Part shown: positions 1 to 9,835 of the stretch, piece after piece
How positions within the stretch are numbered: position 1 is the stretch's first letter
Layout of the letters: every line of letters starts with the position of its first letter
NCBI GenBank assembly: GCA_022592445.1
Contig: JABYQR010000412.1
Span: 1 to 37,899 of the forward strand
Reading direction: 5' to 3'
From: Cytidiella melzeri
Lineage: Eukaryota; Basidiomycota; Agaricomycetes; Polyporales; Irpicaceae
Length of the DNA stretch: 37,899 nucleotides
The notes under the pieces: model-generated
Database searches by the model: none
The model's input: only the letters and a program-made list of their open reading frames with translations
What the model was told of the DNA's origin: nothing
Position numbers and translations under genes: made by a program

Positions 1-3000
1 AGCCCAGGCGGAGGAGGAGGAAAAGACGAAATCGAAGCAGCCGAAGCAGCCTTTCGACATCGCGCCGTACGTAGAGATCCTCAAGCGTTTCGAGCAGCCA
101 TACCCGCTGGTGGTGTTCTGGGCAGGGAGTGTCCGCAGTGAAATCAACACGATGCTGAACACTGCGAGGCAGGCGCGTGCACAAATCGTTGCGACGAGCG
201 ATACGTACATTCTGAACCTCATTGCTCGCAATCGATCGACTGGCAGGCATACACGAGCAAGAGCTGGGGGAACATCTCTGGTCAATGGCTCGGGTACGCG
301 CTCCTGGAGGAGCAGGTCATACGCATGTACCGGCCCCAACTGCTCGCCTCGAGGGAAGGCGCATATGTTCGGCACGTCCTTGGGGAAGCTCTCAAGGAAT
401 ATCTCAAGAAGGGTGTCGACGCGTTTCCCTGGGCGGACGGTATCGAGAGCACTTGGGAGGACACGACGATCTTGATGCCCTCGTCGCAGCTCGCGATTAT
501 CCAGCGAGATGTGATCAACTACCGGCGGGAGGCTCGGAAGGAGGTGGAGGATGCGCTGAATCGTGTGCAGAATCTGGCCGCTGCGTCAGCAGACACGTCG
601 GACGGGCGCCTACCAACAAAACCGGAGGGCAATGCGCCCATTTCGCCCGAGGTGGGGTATGCCCTTCAGGTACTCCGAAGGGTATGTATTTATTGTGTTG
701 TGGTGTGAACGAGATTCTGACTTATTCTGCCCATAAGGCTTTGCACTTCAATGTGGAGCGGAACATCTGGTGGCATGAGCACGCACAAATGGAGAAGCTC
801 CCGGACCACGAATTCGACGACTTGCTGGAAGAGAGGCCTAGCCATGCCGACGACTTCTTTTCGGCTGAGATAAACGATCCAGGAGTTGGCTCGGTTGTGG
901 AAGGACCTGCATTCCGGATGCGTCATATGAAGGATGGTGTGCCGACGTACGGAGAGCTGCCTTTTGTGAGCTCTTGCGTGGTTATCGGCAGTTTGTAGTG
1001 GAGAACCGTAAGGAGTCCCCGGCGGCAGCAGCAGAGCGGGAGAAAAGACGTGAGATTCGGAGGGAGATGGTGAGCGTGTTATAGATGGATGAACTTGTGT
1101 GCTGACCACAGGCTATGTATGCTTCAGAAGGCGAAGGAACGTGAGTCAGATTGGTGCAGCCGGAGGAGCCAGCGGAGGCAGAGCCGTCAGGGCCGCCAGA
1201 AGCGCGGTCTCCACAACGAGCTACGAGGCGGAGGCAGCCGTCCCCAGTGCAACTGCAATCTGAGGAGCCAGAACCCGCATTGCCCGTGAAGCAGGCGAAA
1301 CCGAGGCCCAGGCCAGTAGCGCAGGGAGCTGTGCGGAAGTCGCCCAGTGCGCCGAAGACGCCACCGCGTCGCAAGTCTCGCAGCTCGAGCGAGAAGACGC
1401 CGCGGCACAAGAAAAAGCGCACCCATTCGGAGTCTGAGCGCGAGAGTGGTGATCCGTCGACCACGACGGATGACGGCCAGGTGAGCAACGTGGAGGAGCA
1501 GCGGACGCTGAAGAGACACCGTGCTTCGACGGTGACGTCGCAAAGCAACCCCTCTGGGGCACAGGAAGCACCGGCAGGCCCTGGGTCAGAGGACGAGTAT
1601 GACAGTGCGGCCGACCGCTTAGCAATGGTGCAACTTGCTGAGGCGCTGGAGAAGGGAGATGGGCAGCTGACGGGATGGACCTGGACGAGCCTGACGCGGA
1701 CGAGATTGAGCGGCGTGATCTGGAGGAGGCCAAAAGACGGTCTCTGCAGGATGCGCGTATCAATGCGCAAGGGGCGCTGTCCACACCGGGGGCATCTGGG
1801 AGTAGGGACCGCTCTGGAACTGTTACGCAACAGAGAAGATCAGAGCGGCCTTCGACGGAAGCAGGTACAGGCACGACCAGTGGCAAGCCGACTTCGCGTG
1901 CGCCTTCGACGCCACGGAGGGCAAATCCTGCTGTCCGAGGGAGCACTGCTGCACCTCCGTCACGGTCAGGATCGGTCTCCCAGCCTGCGCACCCAGGTCG
2001 TCGAGAGCACTCTATCGCACCTACGTCGCGCTCTGGTTCAATCGCTCCTAGACAAGGGTCTGCGTCGCGCGCAGGCTTGACGGCTCCTGTAGAGGCACCC
2101 TTGCGACACCCTGGCCACATGCGTGACCCCCCAGAGCCCATTAGCGAACATGCTGATGAGGACCAGGATGCCGACGGAGAACAAGACGAGGAAGAGGACG
2201 GGAGGGATGCCGCTGGGCAAGTCACAACGGACGACGAGGAGGATCGCGTTGCCTCATCTTCACTGACCTCCATTGGCGACGAGGACCAAGGCAGCACGCA
2301 CGACGATGCGGACCAAGGCATGATGCTCGATGACACAGAGCTTGTTGGTACGTCTTCATTCAACTCACTACACCGCTACAAGTGCAGGGGCTACCCCGAT
2401 AGCGAAACAGAACACTATCGGGGTACCACGCAATGGTGCGCTGTGGCACCCATTGCCCGATAGCGTTCTGTTTCGCTATCGGGCAATGGCAGTTACGCAG
2501 ACCAGCACTACTGGGTACCCCGATAGCGAAACAGAACACTATCGGGGTACCACGCAATGGTACGCTGTGAGTGCCATTGCCCGATAGCGTTCTGTTTCGC
2601 TATCAGGGTACCCAGTAGTGCTGGTCTGCGTAACTGCCATTGCCCGATAGCGAAACAGAACGCTATCGGGGTACCACGCAATGGTGCCCTGTGGCACCCA
2701 TTGCCCGATAGCGTTCTGTTTTGTTATCGGGTAATGGCAGTTACACAGACCAGCACTACTGGGTACCCCGATAGCGAAACAGAACGCTATCGGGGTATGC
2801 TTTGTGATCGCCTGACTTCGTGAACGTGTCGCAATCCATTTCTGACAGCTCACACCCGTTGCAGATAACTCTCATCAAGAGAATGACGATCAACCTGGTA
2901 GGTGGACAAGGCCTAACCTGCGCCTAACTACGCATCTCTGACAAGCATCTCTAGTGTCCAACGCTGCTGCTAAGCAGTCGACTGAGCTTGTGGGCGTAAG

Positions 3001-3250
3001 TCACCTCCATGCTGTGTGTACTATTCCTTCTCACGTGTAACAGCCCCGACGCAGTCCTCGTAAGCGGGTGCAGGGCTTGCGCGGACTCGTTGAGGTGAGT
3101 CCGTTCCGCTCATGTGGCTCGCTCTGCTATGGAACTCACATTTGATCGGTCAAGAACGCAACTGGTGTACCTCCTTCCGCCAACATGACTAGTTCAACAC
3201 CTTCGCAAGCACGCACCGACAGGGACCACGTTGACAAGAAGTGGGTCTAA
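1..3250 (+). CDS. Family A protein, 3' part (copy B), frameshifted
   Basis: Enters from the left edge. Exons by splice signals and alignment to the paralogue at 10346-14107: 2-681, 738-1069, 1128-2347, 2865-2897, 2955-2995, 3044-3094, 3155-3250 (TAA). Order: lysine-rich start, globular region (motifs PFDIAPYVEIL, ERNIWW, NDPGVGSVV shared with the paralogue), Pro/Ser/Arg-rich basic region with PSTTTDDGQVSNVEE, a UIM-like helix (DLEEAKRRS), a low-complexity tail rich in Ser then Asp/Glu, and small terminal exons whose lengths (33 and 41 nt) equal the paralogue's. Frame changes lie near 231, 970, 1150 and 1670; at 231 the paralogue has RNPVDW where one base seems lost. Basic tracts suggest a nuclear protein. 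Function unknown. It may be a pseudogene or carry indel errors. Confidence 0.65.
2348..2864 (+). repeat. 517 bp intron filled with seven hairpins (array H1)
   Basis: Begins GTACGT and ends TTGCAG between coding blocks conserved in the paralogue. From about 2395 to 2795 it holds seven palindromes, CCGATAGCG, an 8 nt loop, then CGCTATCGG (some arms mismatched), spaced 61-62 bp. The loop alternates between AAACAGAA and its reverse complement, so successive units are flipped. Spacers are also inverted copies: the block at 2484-2520 recurs reversed at about 2606-2643. The other introns of this gene are 56-60 bp. Confidence 0.85.
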
Positions 3251-3595
3251 TACATGTTCTCCCCGTTCATGATTCGCCGTCGCTTCTCTCGCCTCCCCGC
3301 TGCTCGCGTTCTTTCCTCCTCCAACGCCTTTGTTCCTCACCACACGCACGCACGTTTCGTTCGCCATCTTGCATGGACACATTCCTACATTATTCGCTAC
3401 CCATCTTGCATAACATACTTGTCTCTTTATAATACGCACGCACTTTATCTCTTACTGTATCTTACTGCCAATGTGTTGGCATCATGATGTCCCCAATTCA
3501 TCGACGCCGCTCTGAGACTAAAGCCCGGCCAATTTGTGTCCCTGAACTTCGGTTGTAAGGCACCTCTGCTCCTTGCTCGCTCCAACCCTTCACCC
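3251..3595 (+). other. 3' flank of copy B, probable 3' UTR and poly(A) region
   Basis: No gene seen. Pyrimidine-rich, then an AT-rich stretch (about 3408-3475) that resembles the sequence after the paralogous gene at about 14264-14325 (shared pieces ATAACATACT, TTATAAT, TATCT). The conservation suggests a common 3' UTR and polyadenylation region. The rest shows nothing I recognise. Confidence 0.4.
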
Positions 3596-4052
3596 ATTAT
3601 ACCTTAAAGAACTACCCTGGTAAGGTTCAGCCTGAGGTTCAGCCTCTGTTTTTGAGGGCCCGTAGGGCCTCAAAAAGCGACGAACAATATTTTCAGGGTC
3701 ACGTGCCTTGAAAAAGAGTGTGTCAATATTTGCAGGGCAGAGGGCTATGAAAAATGGAGGTCAGTATTTTCAGTGCCCAGTGATGTAATTAATGTAATTG
3801 ATGTAATTTGAGCAATTTAAACAATTTGAGCACGGAGTGCTAGTCCGATAAGAAAGTTGTTCACTATCGGAGGCATGGTGCAGGGAGAGTCAAGGGGATT
3901 CCCCGATAGCGAGAGTCCGCACTATCGGGAAAATGAGTACTTAGGGTTTTCTCCGATAGCAGGCTACAACGCTATCGGACTGCTGGCAGGAGGGGTGGTA
4001 CTCCGATAAGAAAACATTGCGCTATCGGGGGAGGGGCGAGGGGTGGTGGAAA

Positions 4053-4072
4053 AACATGCTTGCTACAAGCAT
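4053..4072 (-). terminator. Hairpin plus T-run, possible Pol III terminator
   Basis: On the minus strand GCTTGTAGCAAGC (5 bp stem, 3 nt loop) is followed by ATGTTTTT. The same arrangement follows the other tRNA-like heads (about 4405 and 32284). A T run downstream of A and B boxes would end a Pol III transcript of roughly 160 nt. Confidence 0.4.
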
Positions 4073-4130
4073 TACCTGTAACAGGTTACGTTGCAGGGAA
4101 TGCTTGAAGCCGGCGAGTATATCGGCGTGT

Positions 4131-4211
4131 GGCGTGAGTGGGGATCGAACCGAACGCCCTGCACTGGAGGGGGTGCAAGGTCCGGTGCGATAACCACTAC
4201 GCCACTACGCC
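4131..4211 (-). ncRNA. tRNA-like sequence, copy 1
   Basis: On the minus strand it starts GGCGTAGTGGCGTAGTGG (A box-like) and has GGTTCGATCCC (B box) 3' of a long anticodon-like stem. The acceptor-like ends pair for five bases (GGCGT/ACGCC), then mismatch. The anticodon arm is not canonical, so I do not call a functional tRNA. It is probably the head of a Pol III-transcribed repeat. Confidence 0.5.
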
Positions 4212-4344
4212 TTGTGAGGTTAGGGATGGTTTTGATCTATGTAGTGTATGTGGGTATTGCTTGTGCGCAGTAGTGGTGAAAGATGGCATGTTGGTGAGCC
4301 CCCGATAGCGAATTACTGCACTATCGGGCTGTTGGGAGGAGGGG

Positions 4345-4628
4345 TGGTATTCCGATAAGAAAACATTGCGCTATCGGGGATGGGAGAAGGGGTAGTAGAA
4401 AAACATGCTTGCTACAAGCATTACCTGTAACGGGTTACGTTGCAGGGAATGCTTGAAGCCAGCGAGTATGTCGGCGTTGTTTGTGTGGCGTGAGCCGGGA
4501 TCGAACCGAACGCCTTGCACTGCAGTGGGTGCAAGGTCCGGTGCTGGTACCACTACGCCACCACGCCTTGTGAGGTTAGGCTTGGTTTTGATGTATGAAG
4601 TGTATGTGGGATATCGTTTGTGCGCAGT
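4345..4628 (-). mobile_element. SINE-like repeat, copy 2 (head half, tandem to copy 1)
   Basis: Repeats about 280 bp of copy 1 at an offset of 349 bp: the palindrome starting TCCGATAAG, the body with hairpin and T run, and the tRNA-like head at 4487-4567. Similarity continues past the head to about 4628 in both, so this is a local tandem duplication rather than a separate insertion. A further CCGATAGCG hairpin lies at 4302. Confidence 0.5.
4487..4567 (-). ncRNA. tRNA-like sequence, copy 2 (best folded)
   Basis: On the minus strand the 5' GGCGTGG pairs with 3' TCACGCC over seven positions (last pair G-T), followed by TG and an A box-like GGCGTAGTGGTA. The B box is GGTTCGATCCC. The T stem pairs over four bases. 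The anticodon region forms an 8 bp stem (CCTTGCAC/GTGCAAGG) with an 8 nt loop, longer than a normal arm. Probably tRNA-derived but not a decoding tRNA. Confidence 0.5.
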
Positions 4629-4952
4629 GTACTGTGATGCCGTTGGCATGCAGGCCAAGCATGTATGGGAGGGAGACATGATGTGATGAGTGGTGGAATA
4701 TAAGTAGGGCGACTGTGTTTTTGTGAATAAAACAAGATTTTTGGCATGAAGCGGAGAACTATGATCTGTAACGCAGCGTGGGAATTTGTGATATTGTTGC
4801 GAGGGGGGTACAAGTGTGTGACACTGTGATGGGGGTGTTATGTAAATAATATGTCATTTTGAGCGGTTTAATGCAACTGTGAAGTTGATCCATCACGAAG
4901 CTGTCAGAATTCTTGAAGAGACCGAGATGAGTTCGCTTAGCATGCAGAAGGG

Positions 4953-4962
4953 TATATATATA
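4953..4962 (+). promoter_or_regulatory. TATA box of acidic gene copy 1
   Basis: TATATATATA about 70 bp upstream of the ATG at 5024, followed by a pyrimidine-rich stretch. It is conserved in the duplicated unit at 5827, so both copies keep a core promoter. Confidence 0.5.
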
Positions 4963-5023
4963 ATGTTGGTTTGAGTACGCGAGGAATGTAACTAGCCCTC
5001 TGTCCTCTAACGTGCAGCTTGCG

Positions 5024-5511
5024 ATGAACGGCATGGACGTATCCACGGTTGCGGAGGAGATTGAGTGTCTGTGTGTTGGGACGGACGCCAGCAGTGTGTG
5101 GAGTGATGGAAGTGGTGAGTGCTTCTGCATGAGTGAACGGCGATGTGAACTGACATGTGGATTGTGTGCTTAGACGAGACCGTTACACCTGCGCGGTTGT
5201 TTGAGGAGGAGATTGATGATGATGAGGAGAATGAAGATGTGGATGAGGCAGAAGATGGGTACGAGGATGAGGAGGAGGAGGAGGATGACGAAGTTTCTGG
5301 ATGGGAATCTGAGGGGGAGGAGGAGGAGGACGAGGAGGACGAGGATGGTGAGTTGTATTTGGATGGCATTGGGACGTCAGTGCTGAGAAGAGTTTGAGGT
5401 TCGAAGGAGAACCGACCGCCTGTGCGTTTGGTGTTGCCGCGTCCGAATCTGAGGAAGATCCGGGTGTATGTGACGCCTGGACCTGACGGGTATGTGCGCA
5501 GTGTACTGTGA
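5024..5511 (+). pseudogene. Acidic protein gene, truncated copy 1
   Basis: Exons 5024-5114, 5174-5347, 5399-5511, with introns of 59 and 51 bp. Same start (MNGMDVSTVAEEIE), acidic exon and splice sites as copy 2. At the duplication junction (about 5490) the third exon runs into the 5' flank of unit 2 and meets TGA at 5509-5511, losing the last ~100 residues. It could still make a short acidic protein. Confidence 0.65.
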
Positions 5512-5826
5512 TGCCGTTGGCATGCAGGCCAAGCATGTATGGGAGGGAGACATGATGTGATGAGTGGTGGAATATAAGTAGGGCGACTGTGTTTTTGTGA
5601 ATAAAACAAGATTTTGGGCATGAAGCGGAGAACTATGATGTGTAACGCAGCGTGGGAATTTGTGATATTGTTGCGAGGGGGGTACAAGAGTGTGACACTG
5701 TGATGGGGGTGTTATGTAAATAGTATGTCATTTTGAGCGGTTTAATGCAACTGTGAAGTTGATCCATCACGAAGCTGTCAGAATTCTTGAAGAGACCGAG
5801 ATGAGTTCGCTTAGCATGCAGAAGGG

Positions 5827-5836
5827 TATATATATA
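5827..5836 (+). promoter_or_regulatory. TATA box of acidic gene copy 2
   Basis: TATATATATA 71 bp upstream of the ATG at 5898, in the position conserved with copy 1. Confidence 0.5.
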
Positions 5837-5897
5837 ACATTGGTTCGAGTACGGGAGGAATGTAACTAGCCCTCTGTCCTCTAACGTGCAGCTCGCG

Positions 5898-6661
5898 ATG
5901 AACTGCATGGACGTATCCACGGTTGCGGAGGAGATTGAGCGTCTGGGTGTTGGGACGGACGCCAGCAGTGTGTGGAGTGATGGGAGTGGTGAGTGCTTTT
6001 GCATGAGTGAAAGGCGATGTGAACTGACATGTGGATTGTGTGCTTAGACGAGACTGTTACACCTGCGCGGTTGTTTGAGGAGGAGATTGATGATGATGAG
6101 GAGAATGAGGATGTGGATGAGGAAGAAGATGGGTACGAGGATGAGGATGAGGATGAGGAGGAGGATGAGGATGACGAAGTTTCTGGATGGGAATCTGAGG
6201 GGGAGGAGGAGGAGGACGAGGAGGACGAGGATGGTGAGTTGTATTTGGATGGCATTGGGACGTCAGTGCTGAGAAGAGTTTGAGGTTCGAAGGAGAACCG
6301 ACCGCCTGTGCGTTTGGTGTTGCCGCGTCCGAATCTGAGGAAGATCCGGGTGTATGTGACGCCTGGACCTGACGGGTACGAGGGAACTGTGAGGCACCTT
6401 GAGCGACAGAGGGACCGAGTTGGGAGGACGTGGGTTCCGCGCCCTGATGGTACGGGGGAGGACCTGTACTATGTTGTGAAGCTTGAGCGATGTGATGGGT
6501 ACACGCGAGTGTGTCTTCGACCGTCTGTGGGAGGTGAGCCGTTGGTTGGGGTGTATTTGTATTGCTCTGAGGAGCCTAAGGTACTTGACATCCATGAGCG
6601 TGCGGAGATGATGAACTGGACGTACGAGCAGTACATAGCATGTCTATCGCACTTTGATTAA
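5898..6661 (+). CDS. Small acidic-domain protein, full copy 2 (three exons)
   Basis: Exons 5898-5988, 6048-6233, 6285-6661, with introns of 59 and 51 bp. The second intron (GTGAGT...TTGAG) is a multiple of three and removes an in-frame TGA at 6281, joining the acidic stretch to the C-terminal part. The product is about 217 residues: a short N terminus (about 1-30), a highly acidic Asp/Glu stretch (about 36-92), then about 125 residues of globular sequence (motifs RKIRVYVTPGPDGYEGTVRH, YYVVKLERCDGYTRVCLRP) ending CLSHFD. No family recognised. The acidic tract could be a nuclear interaction surface, which is inference. If the intron is retained the product ends after the acidic region. Confidence 0.65.
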
Positions 6662-6811
6662 CTAGTATTGGTTGTAGCTGAGTGTGATATGTGATGTATG
6701 CTGTTATGTGATTGCAAAGTGTGAATTTTGAGGTGTGGCCGAAGCGTGTACGCCAGCAAGCCTAACCGTCTCTAAAGTGGTCTGCATTGCTGTGTGCAGC
6801 GAGGTTGTACA
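6662..6811. other. Short 3' flank of the acidic gene
   Basis: AT-rich 3' flank with no coding potential seen, followed directly by the hairpin array at 6812. Confidence 0.3.
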
Positions 6812-7117
6812 GTCCGATAACAGCTTCTTGTGTTATCGGAGTATGCAGTAGCATAGTCCGATAACCGCCTGTTGCGTTATCGGGGCATGCATTATACTCC
6901 GATAACACAAGAAGCTGTTATTGGGGCATGCAGGAGCATACTCCGATAACACAAGAAGCTGTTATCGGACTATGCTACTGCATACTCTGATAACACAAGA
7001 AGCTGTTAACGGACTATGCTAATGCATGCTCCGATAATGCAAGAAGCTGTTATCGGACTGTGTAGCTGTAGCCCAGCATAACCCCTCTCCCCGATAACGC
7101 AATGTGACGCTATCGGA
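6812..7117. repeat. Array H3: seven CCGATAAC hairpins upstream of the ParB-like gene
   Basis: Palindromes start at about 6813, 6857, 6898, 6942, 6986, 7031 and 7088. The usual form is TCCGATAACA, loop, TGTTATCGGA. The first unit has loop sequence GCTTCTT and later units its reverse complement, and 6811-6860 is repeated inverted at about 6940-6995, so the array contains hairpins within a larger inverted repeat. It is not in a recognised intron. It ends about 160 bp before the ATG at 7279, so it could lie in a promoter or an upstream exon or intron. Confidence 0.8.
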
Positions 7118-7278
7118 TGTGGAGGGTCGTCCCCTGTGAGAACCTCACGTGAGATTGCCGGAGCGGCAATCAGTCTGAGTTTGATTTGCGAGCGGACTGT
7201 TGCGATGTAATCCGATTACGATCTTCTCAACCACCACCACCACCACAGTCTACTTAACACACTCTCACACAACTCGCA
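7118..7278 (+). promoter_or_regulatory. Probable promoter and 5' UTR of the 7279 gene
   Basis: Follows the hairpin array. Contains CTCACGTGAG-like sequence around 7144 and a CACCAC run at 7230. The ATG at 7279 sits in CTCGCAATGGC, a fair context. No clear TATA box. Confidence 0.3.
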
Positions 7279-9835
7279 ATGGCACCAAAAGCAAGCAAGG
7301 TAAGTGAGAAGAGCAAGGCGACGGAGCAATCGGAGCAGGAGAAGGCGCTCCTGAAGGCGAGAAAGAAGCAGGCGGCGGATAACCGAAAGTACAAGAAGGA
7401 GGAGAGGGAGAGGCAAAAGGTACGTGGTGTTGAACGTATGTATTGAGTACGAATGCTGACTATGTACTGTGTATACAGGAGGAGGCGTTGATTGCGCAGG
7501 AGGCGACGCAGCGTAAGTACGTGGAGGCGGAGAAGAGGCTTGAGACGATTGGCGCGGAGGACGTTCACGTTGCGATTGGGGCGACGCAAAAGCTGCAGCG
7601 CAGCATTGACGGAGCGTTCCTGGGGTTCGCATGGCTTGACATCCTTGGGTCTCCACCGCTGTCTTTTGGGATCGAGAACAACAGGGCGATCAACAAGCGG
7701 GCGGTGGACGAGCTGAAGGACAGCATGTGGAAGGACGGGCTGCGCCGTTTTGACCGGCAGACGTTCATTCCTGTGATGCTGTCGAAGACGATGTTGAAGG
7801 AGGTGGTGGCGAGTCCTCCCCGGCCGAAGGCGTCGCAGGATTTTTTGGAGAGCGAGGAGAGCGAGGACGTGGACGTGATGGAGGGTGGGGATGGGGGAGT
7901 GGGTGGGGAGGGGAAGGGGCAGCTTGTGAAGGAGTTCACGACGAATGTGGACGAGTACCCGCCGCTTGTTGGGTGCCTGAAGACGGTGCCGAAGCGTTTG
8001 GAAGCGCTTGGAGGGCAGCATCGACATGCCGCTGTTCGAGCAATCCAGGACTCGATTGACCCGGAGTCGGTGAAGAAGAGTACGCAGAAGATTGCTGAGG
8101 TTCAGGCGATTGTGGAGGAGCTGCGGAGCGTGATGTCGGGGCGAGTGCTGAGCAATTCGAGTTGCAGGGGGAGGATGGGAGAAGCAGGTGCAGGAGCATG
8201 AGGCGTTGATCGCGGCTGAGGAGGAGACGGTGCGACGTGTGCGTACGTTCCAGAAGTACAAGGGGAAGTGGTTGGTTGGGGTGTATGCTGAAGGTGATGT
8301 CCTCATGTTGTGTGTTTGAAGGGACCGGGCTGATTTGTGTTTACGTGCGATTTTCCAGAGGACCTGACGGACGAAACACGAAGCGCACTTGCTGCGAACA
8401 AGCACGACGTACGTTTGAGGGAGACGCCTGAGGAGGCGTTGATGACGATTTGCCGGGGCTACAAGAAGAAGCGGACATGTACGACGTGATCAAGCAGCGG
8501 TTGGAGGGATTGAAGAGGCGGAACTCACGGGTGAAGGATGCGCTGAGGGAGGTGCTGAAGTACGAGGAGGTTGAGGAGGTGGATGGAGTGCCGCAGTACG
8601 AGAAGATACCGGACATTGCGTTTACGGCGGAGGATCTTGCGGGCGAGGAGCCGATGGAGACGGATATTGCTGAGCAGGACCTTGGGCAACTGCGGGTGCA
8701 ACTTGCGTTGCAGTTCAAGGGGCGACTTGTGCGACGGATTGCGCGACTGAAGCAGGAGCTGGAGGACGTGCGTGCGGAGAAGGTGAGAGAGGATGCGGCC
8801 GAGAAGGAGAGCAGACGCGAGCTTGAGGCGACGTGGAAGGGGCGAATGGTGGAAATTCAGAAGACGCAGCCGAAGGGTGGTACTGTGCAGTTGGTTCAGC
8901 ACACGGTGACGCGGGATTATCTGCTCACGTACCTTGTGTACCGTGAGTATTACCCTGCGTTGACTGTTACGTCACGAGATGGATGGCGAGGAACATCGAG
9001 AGGACGCCGGGGGAGGTGAGTGAGGAAGTTGTGAATGTGGTGTGACGCGCTAACGATTTGAACAGTTGTACTGGCGAGCTGCGCAGAAGATGTTTGCGGT
9101 GCAGGAGCTGATTTGCGGCCGATTACGTCTTCGTGGACGTACAAGCGGTGCTGGAGGTTGTGCAGAGGGAGGAGAAAGCGACGATGGGCCTGTGTTCCTC
9201 CGCGGCGAAGCTGCAGAGGCTTCGCGAGGCAATGACGGCTGGGCAGCTGGAGGAGCTTGGTGTTGTGACGGACTTTGAGAAGTTGACGGCGCTGACGGAC
9301 AACGACCGGGTGAAGATCAGGTCGTTTACTGGGAGCTACAAGCGGAGCATGATGGGGCGCGCTGGAGCGATCTGAAGCGAGCGCACGAGTTGGAGGAGGC
9401 GAAGGTGGTTGAGGACCTTGCGGAGATGGTTGCGGCGCGGGCGACGTTGTCTGAGCTGGTTGAGCTGTGTCACGATGCGACTGGTGTGCCTGACCGGGAT
9501 GTGCTTACGACGACGAGGATGGAGTACTTTGACGAGGCGTACGTGGACCTGATCGACCCGGAGAACTACATCTATGCTGGTACGACGGGGAGCAACAAGT
9601 ACGACCACCAGCTGAAGGAGTACGCGATGAATGTGGCTGCGACGTTGGCGAACGATGGGAAGGAGCTGCCGAAGGACGAGGTTGAGCGGAAGGCGCAGTA
9701 CGACTCGTATGCGTGGCGAGCGTTAGTTCTGCTTGGGCAACGCACGGAGAGCTACACGCCGTGGCCGCTGGCGACGAAGACCCCGCTGGAGCAGGCGTAC
9801 AGGCGCCTTCTGGAAGCCAGGAAGGGATTGAGGAG
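7279..9835 (+). CDS. Large protein with possible ParB-like N-terminal domain (5' part of the 7279-14107 gene?)
   Basis: Exons 7279-7419, 7479-8293, 8359-9015, 9066-9835; introns 50-65 bp. About 794 residues: a Lys/Glu coiled-coil start, then near residues 116-235 a region like the ParB/sulfiredoxin fold (INKRAVDELKDSMWKDGL, FIPVML, and GGQHRHAAVRAI resembling the family's G-x-x-R-x-x-A motif), then long helical Glu/Arg-rich sequence. The ParB match is by eye and weak. Frame changes near 8147, 8175, 8450, 9120 and 9375 all fit one lost base, several in G runs. The last open frame ends exactly at a 5' splice site (GAG then GTGAGC at 9836), so the coding region probably continues past the hairpin intron into 10346. 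It may be one broken gene or one intact gene with consensus errors. Confidence 0.6.

Larger units (their letters stand above)
3596..4225 (-). mobile_element. SINE-like repeat, copy 1, with four internal hairpins
   Basis: On the minus strand: a tRNA-like head (4131-4211), a structured body ending in a GC hairpin plus a T run (about 4053-4130), four CCGATA hairpins at about 3842, 3902, 3951 and 4001, and an end that reads on the plus strand as ATTATACCTTAAAGAACTAC. The same order recurs at 31899-32442, and the head half recurs at 4345-4628. A and B box-like sequences suggest RNA polymerase III transcription, hence SINE-like. No poly(A) tail or target duplication was found, so it may be another kind of dispersed repeat. 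Confidence 0.5.
4619..6378 (+). repeat. Tandem duplication of an 874/886 bp unit
   Basis: Unit 1 (4619-5492) and unit 2 (5493 to about 6378) both start TGTGCGCAGTGTACTGTGATG and end at GACGGGTA. Each carries the promoter, first exon and acidic second exon of the gene below. Unit 2 has 12 extra bases in its GAG/GAT run. The rest differs by scattered substitutions. Only unit 2 continues into the full third exon, so unit 1 is the truncated copy. Confidence 0.85.

Noticed and set aside
4487..4567. Functional nuclear tRNA gene
   Set aside because: Boxes are good but the anticodon arm is too long and the T stem incomplete; copies occur within a larger dispersed repeat.
5007..6255. Long Ser-rich minus-strand frames over the acidic gene
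   Set aside because: They are the antisense of GAG/GAT codons. The plus strand has promoter, consistent splice sites and a coherent product.
7479..8160. Recent bacterial origin of the ParB-like region
   Set aside because: The gene has several typical short fungal introns and base composition like its neighbours, and the domain match itself is weak.
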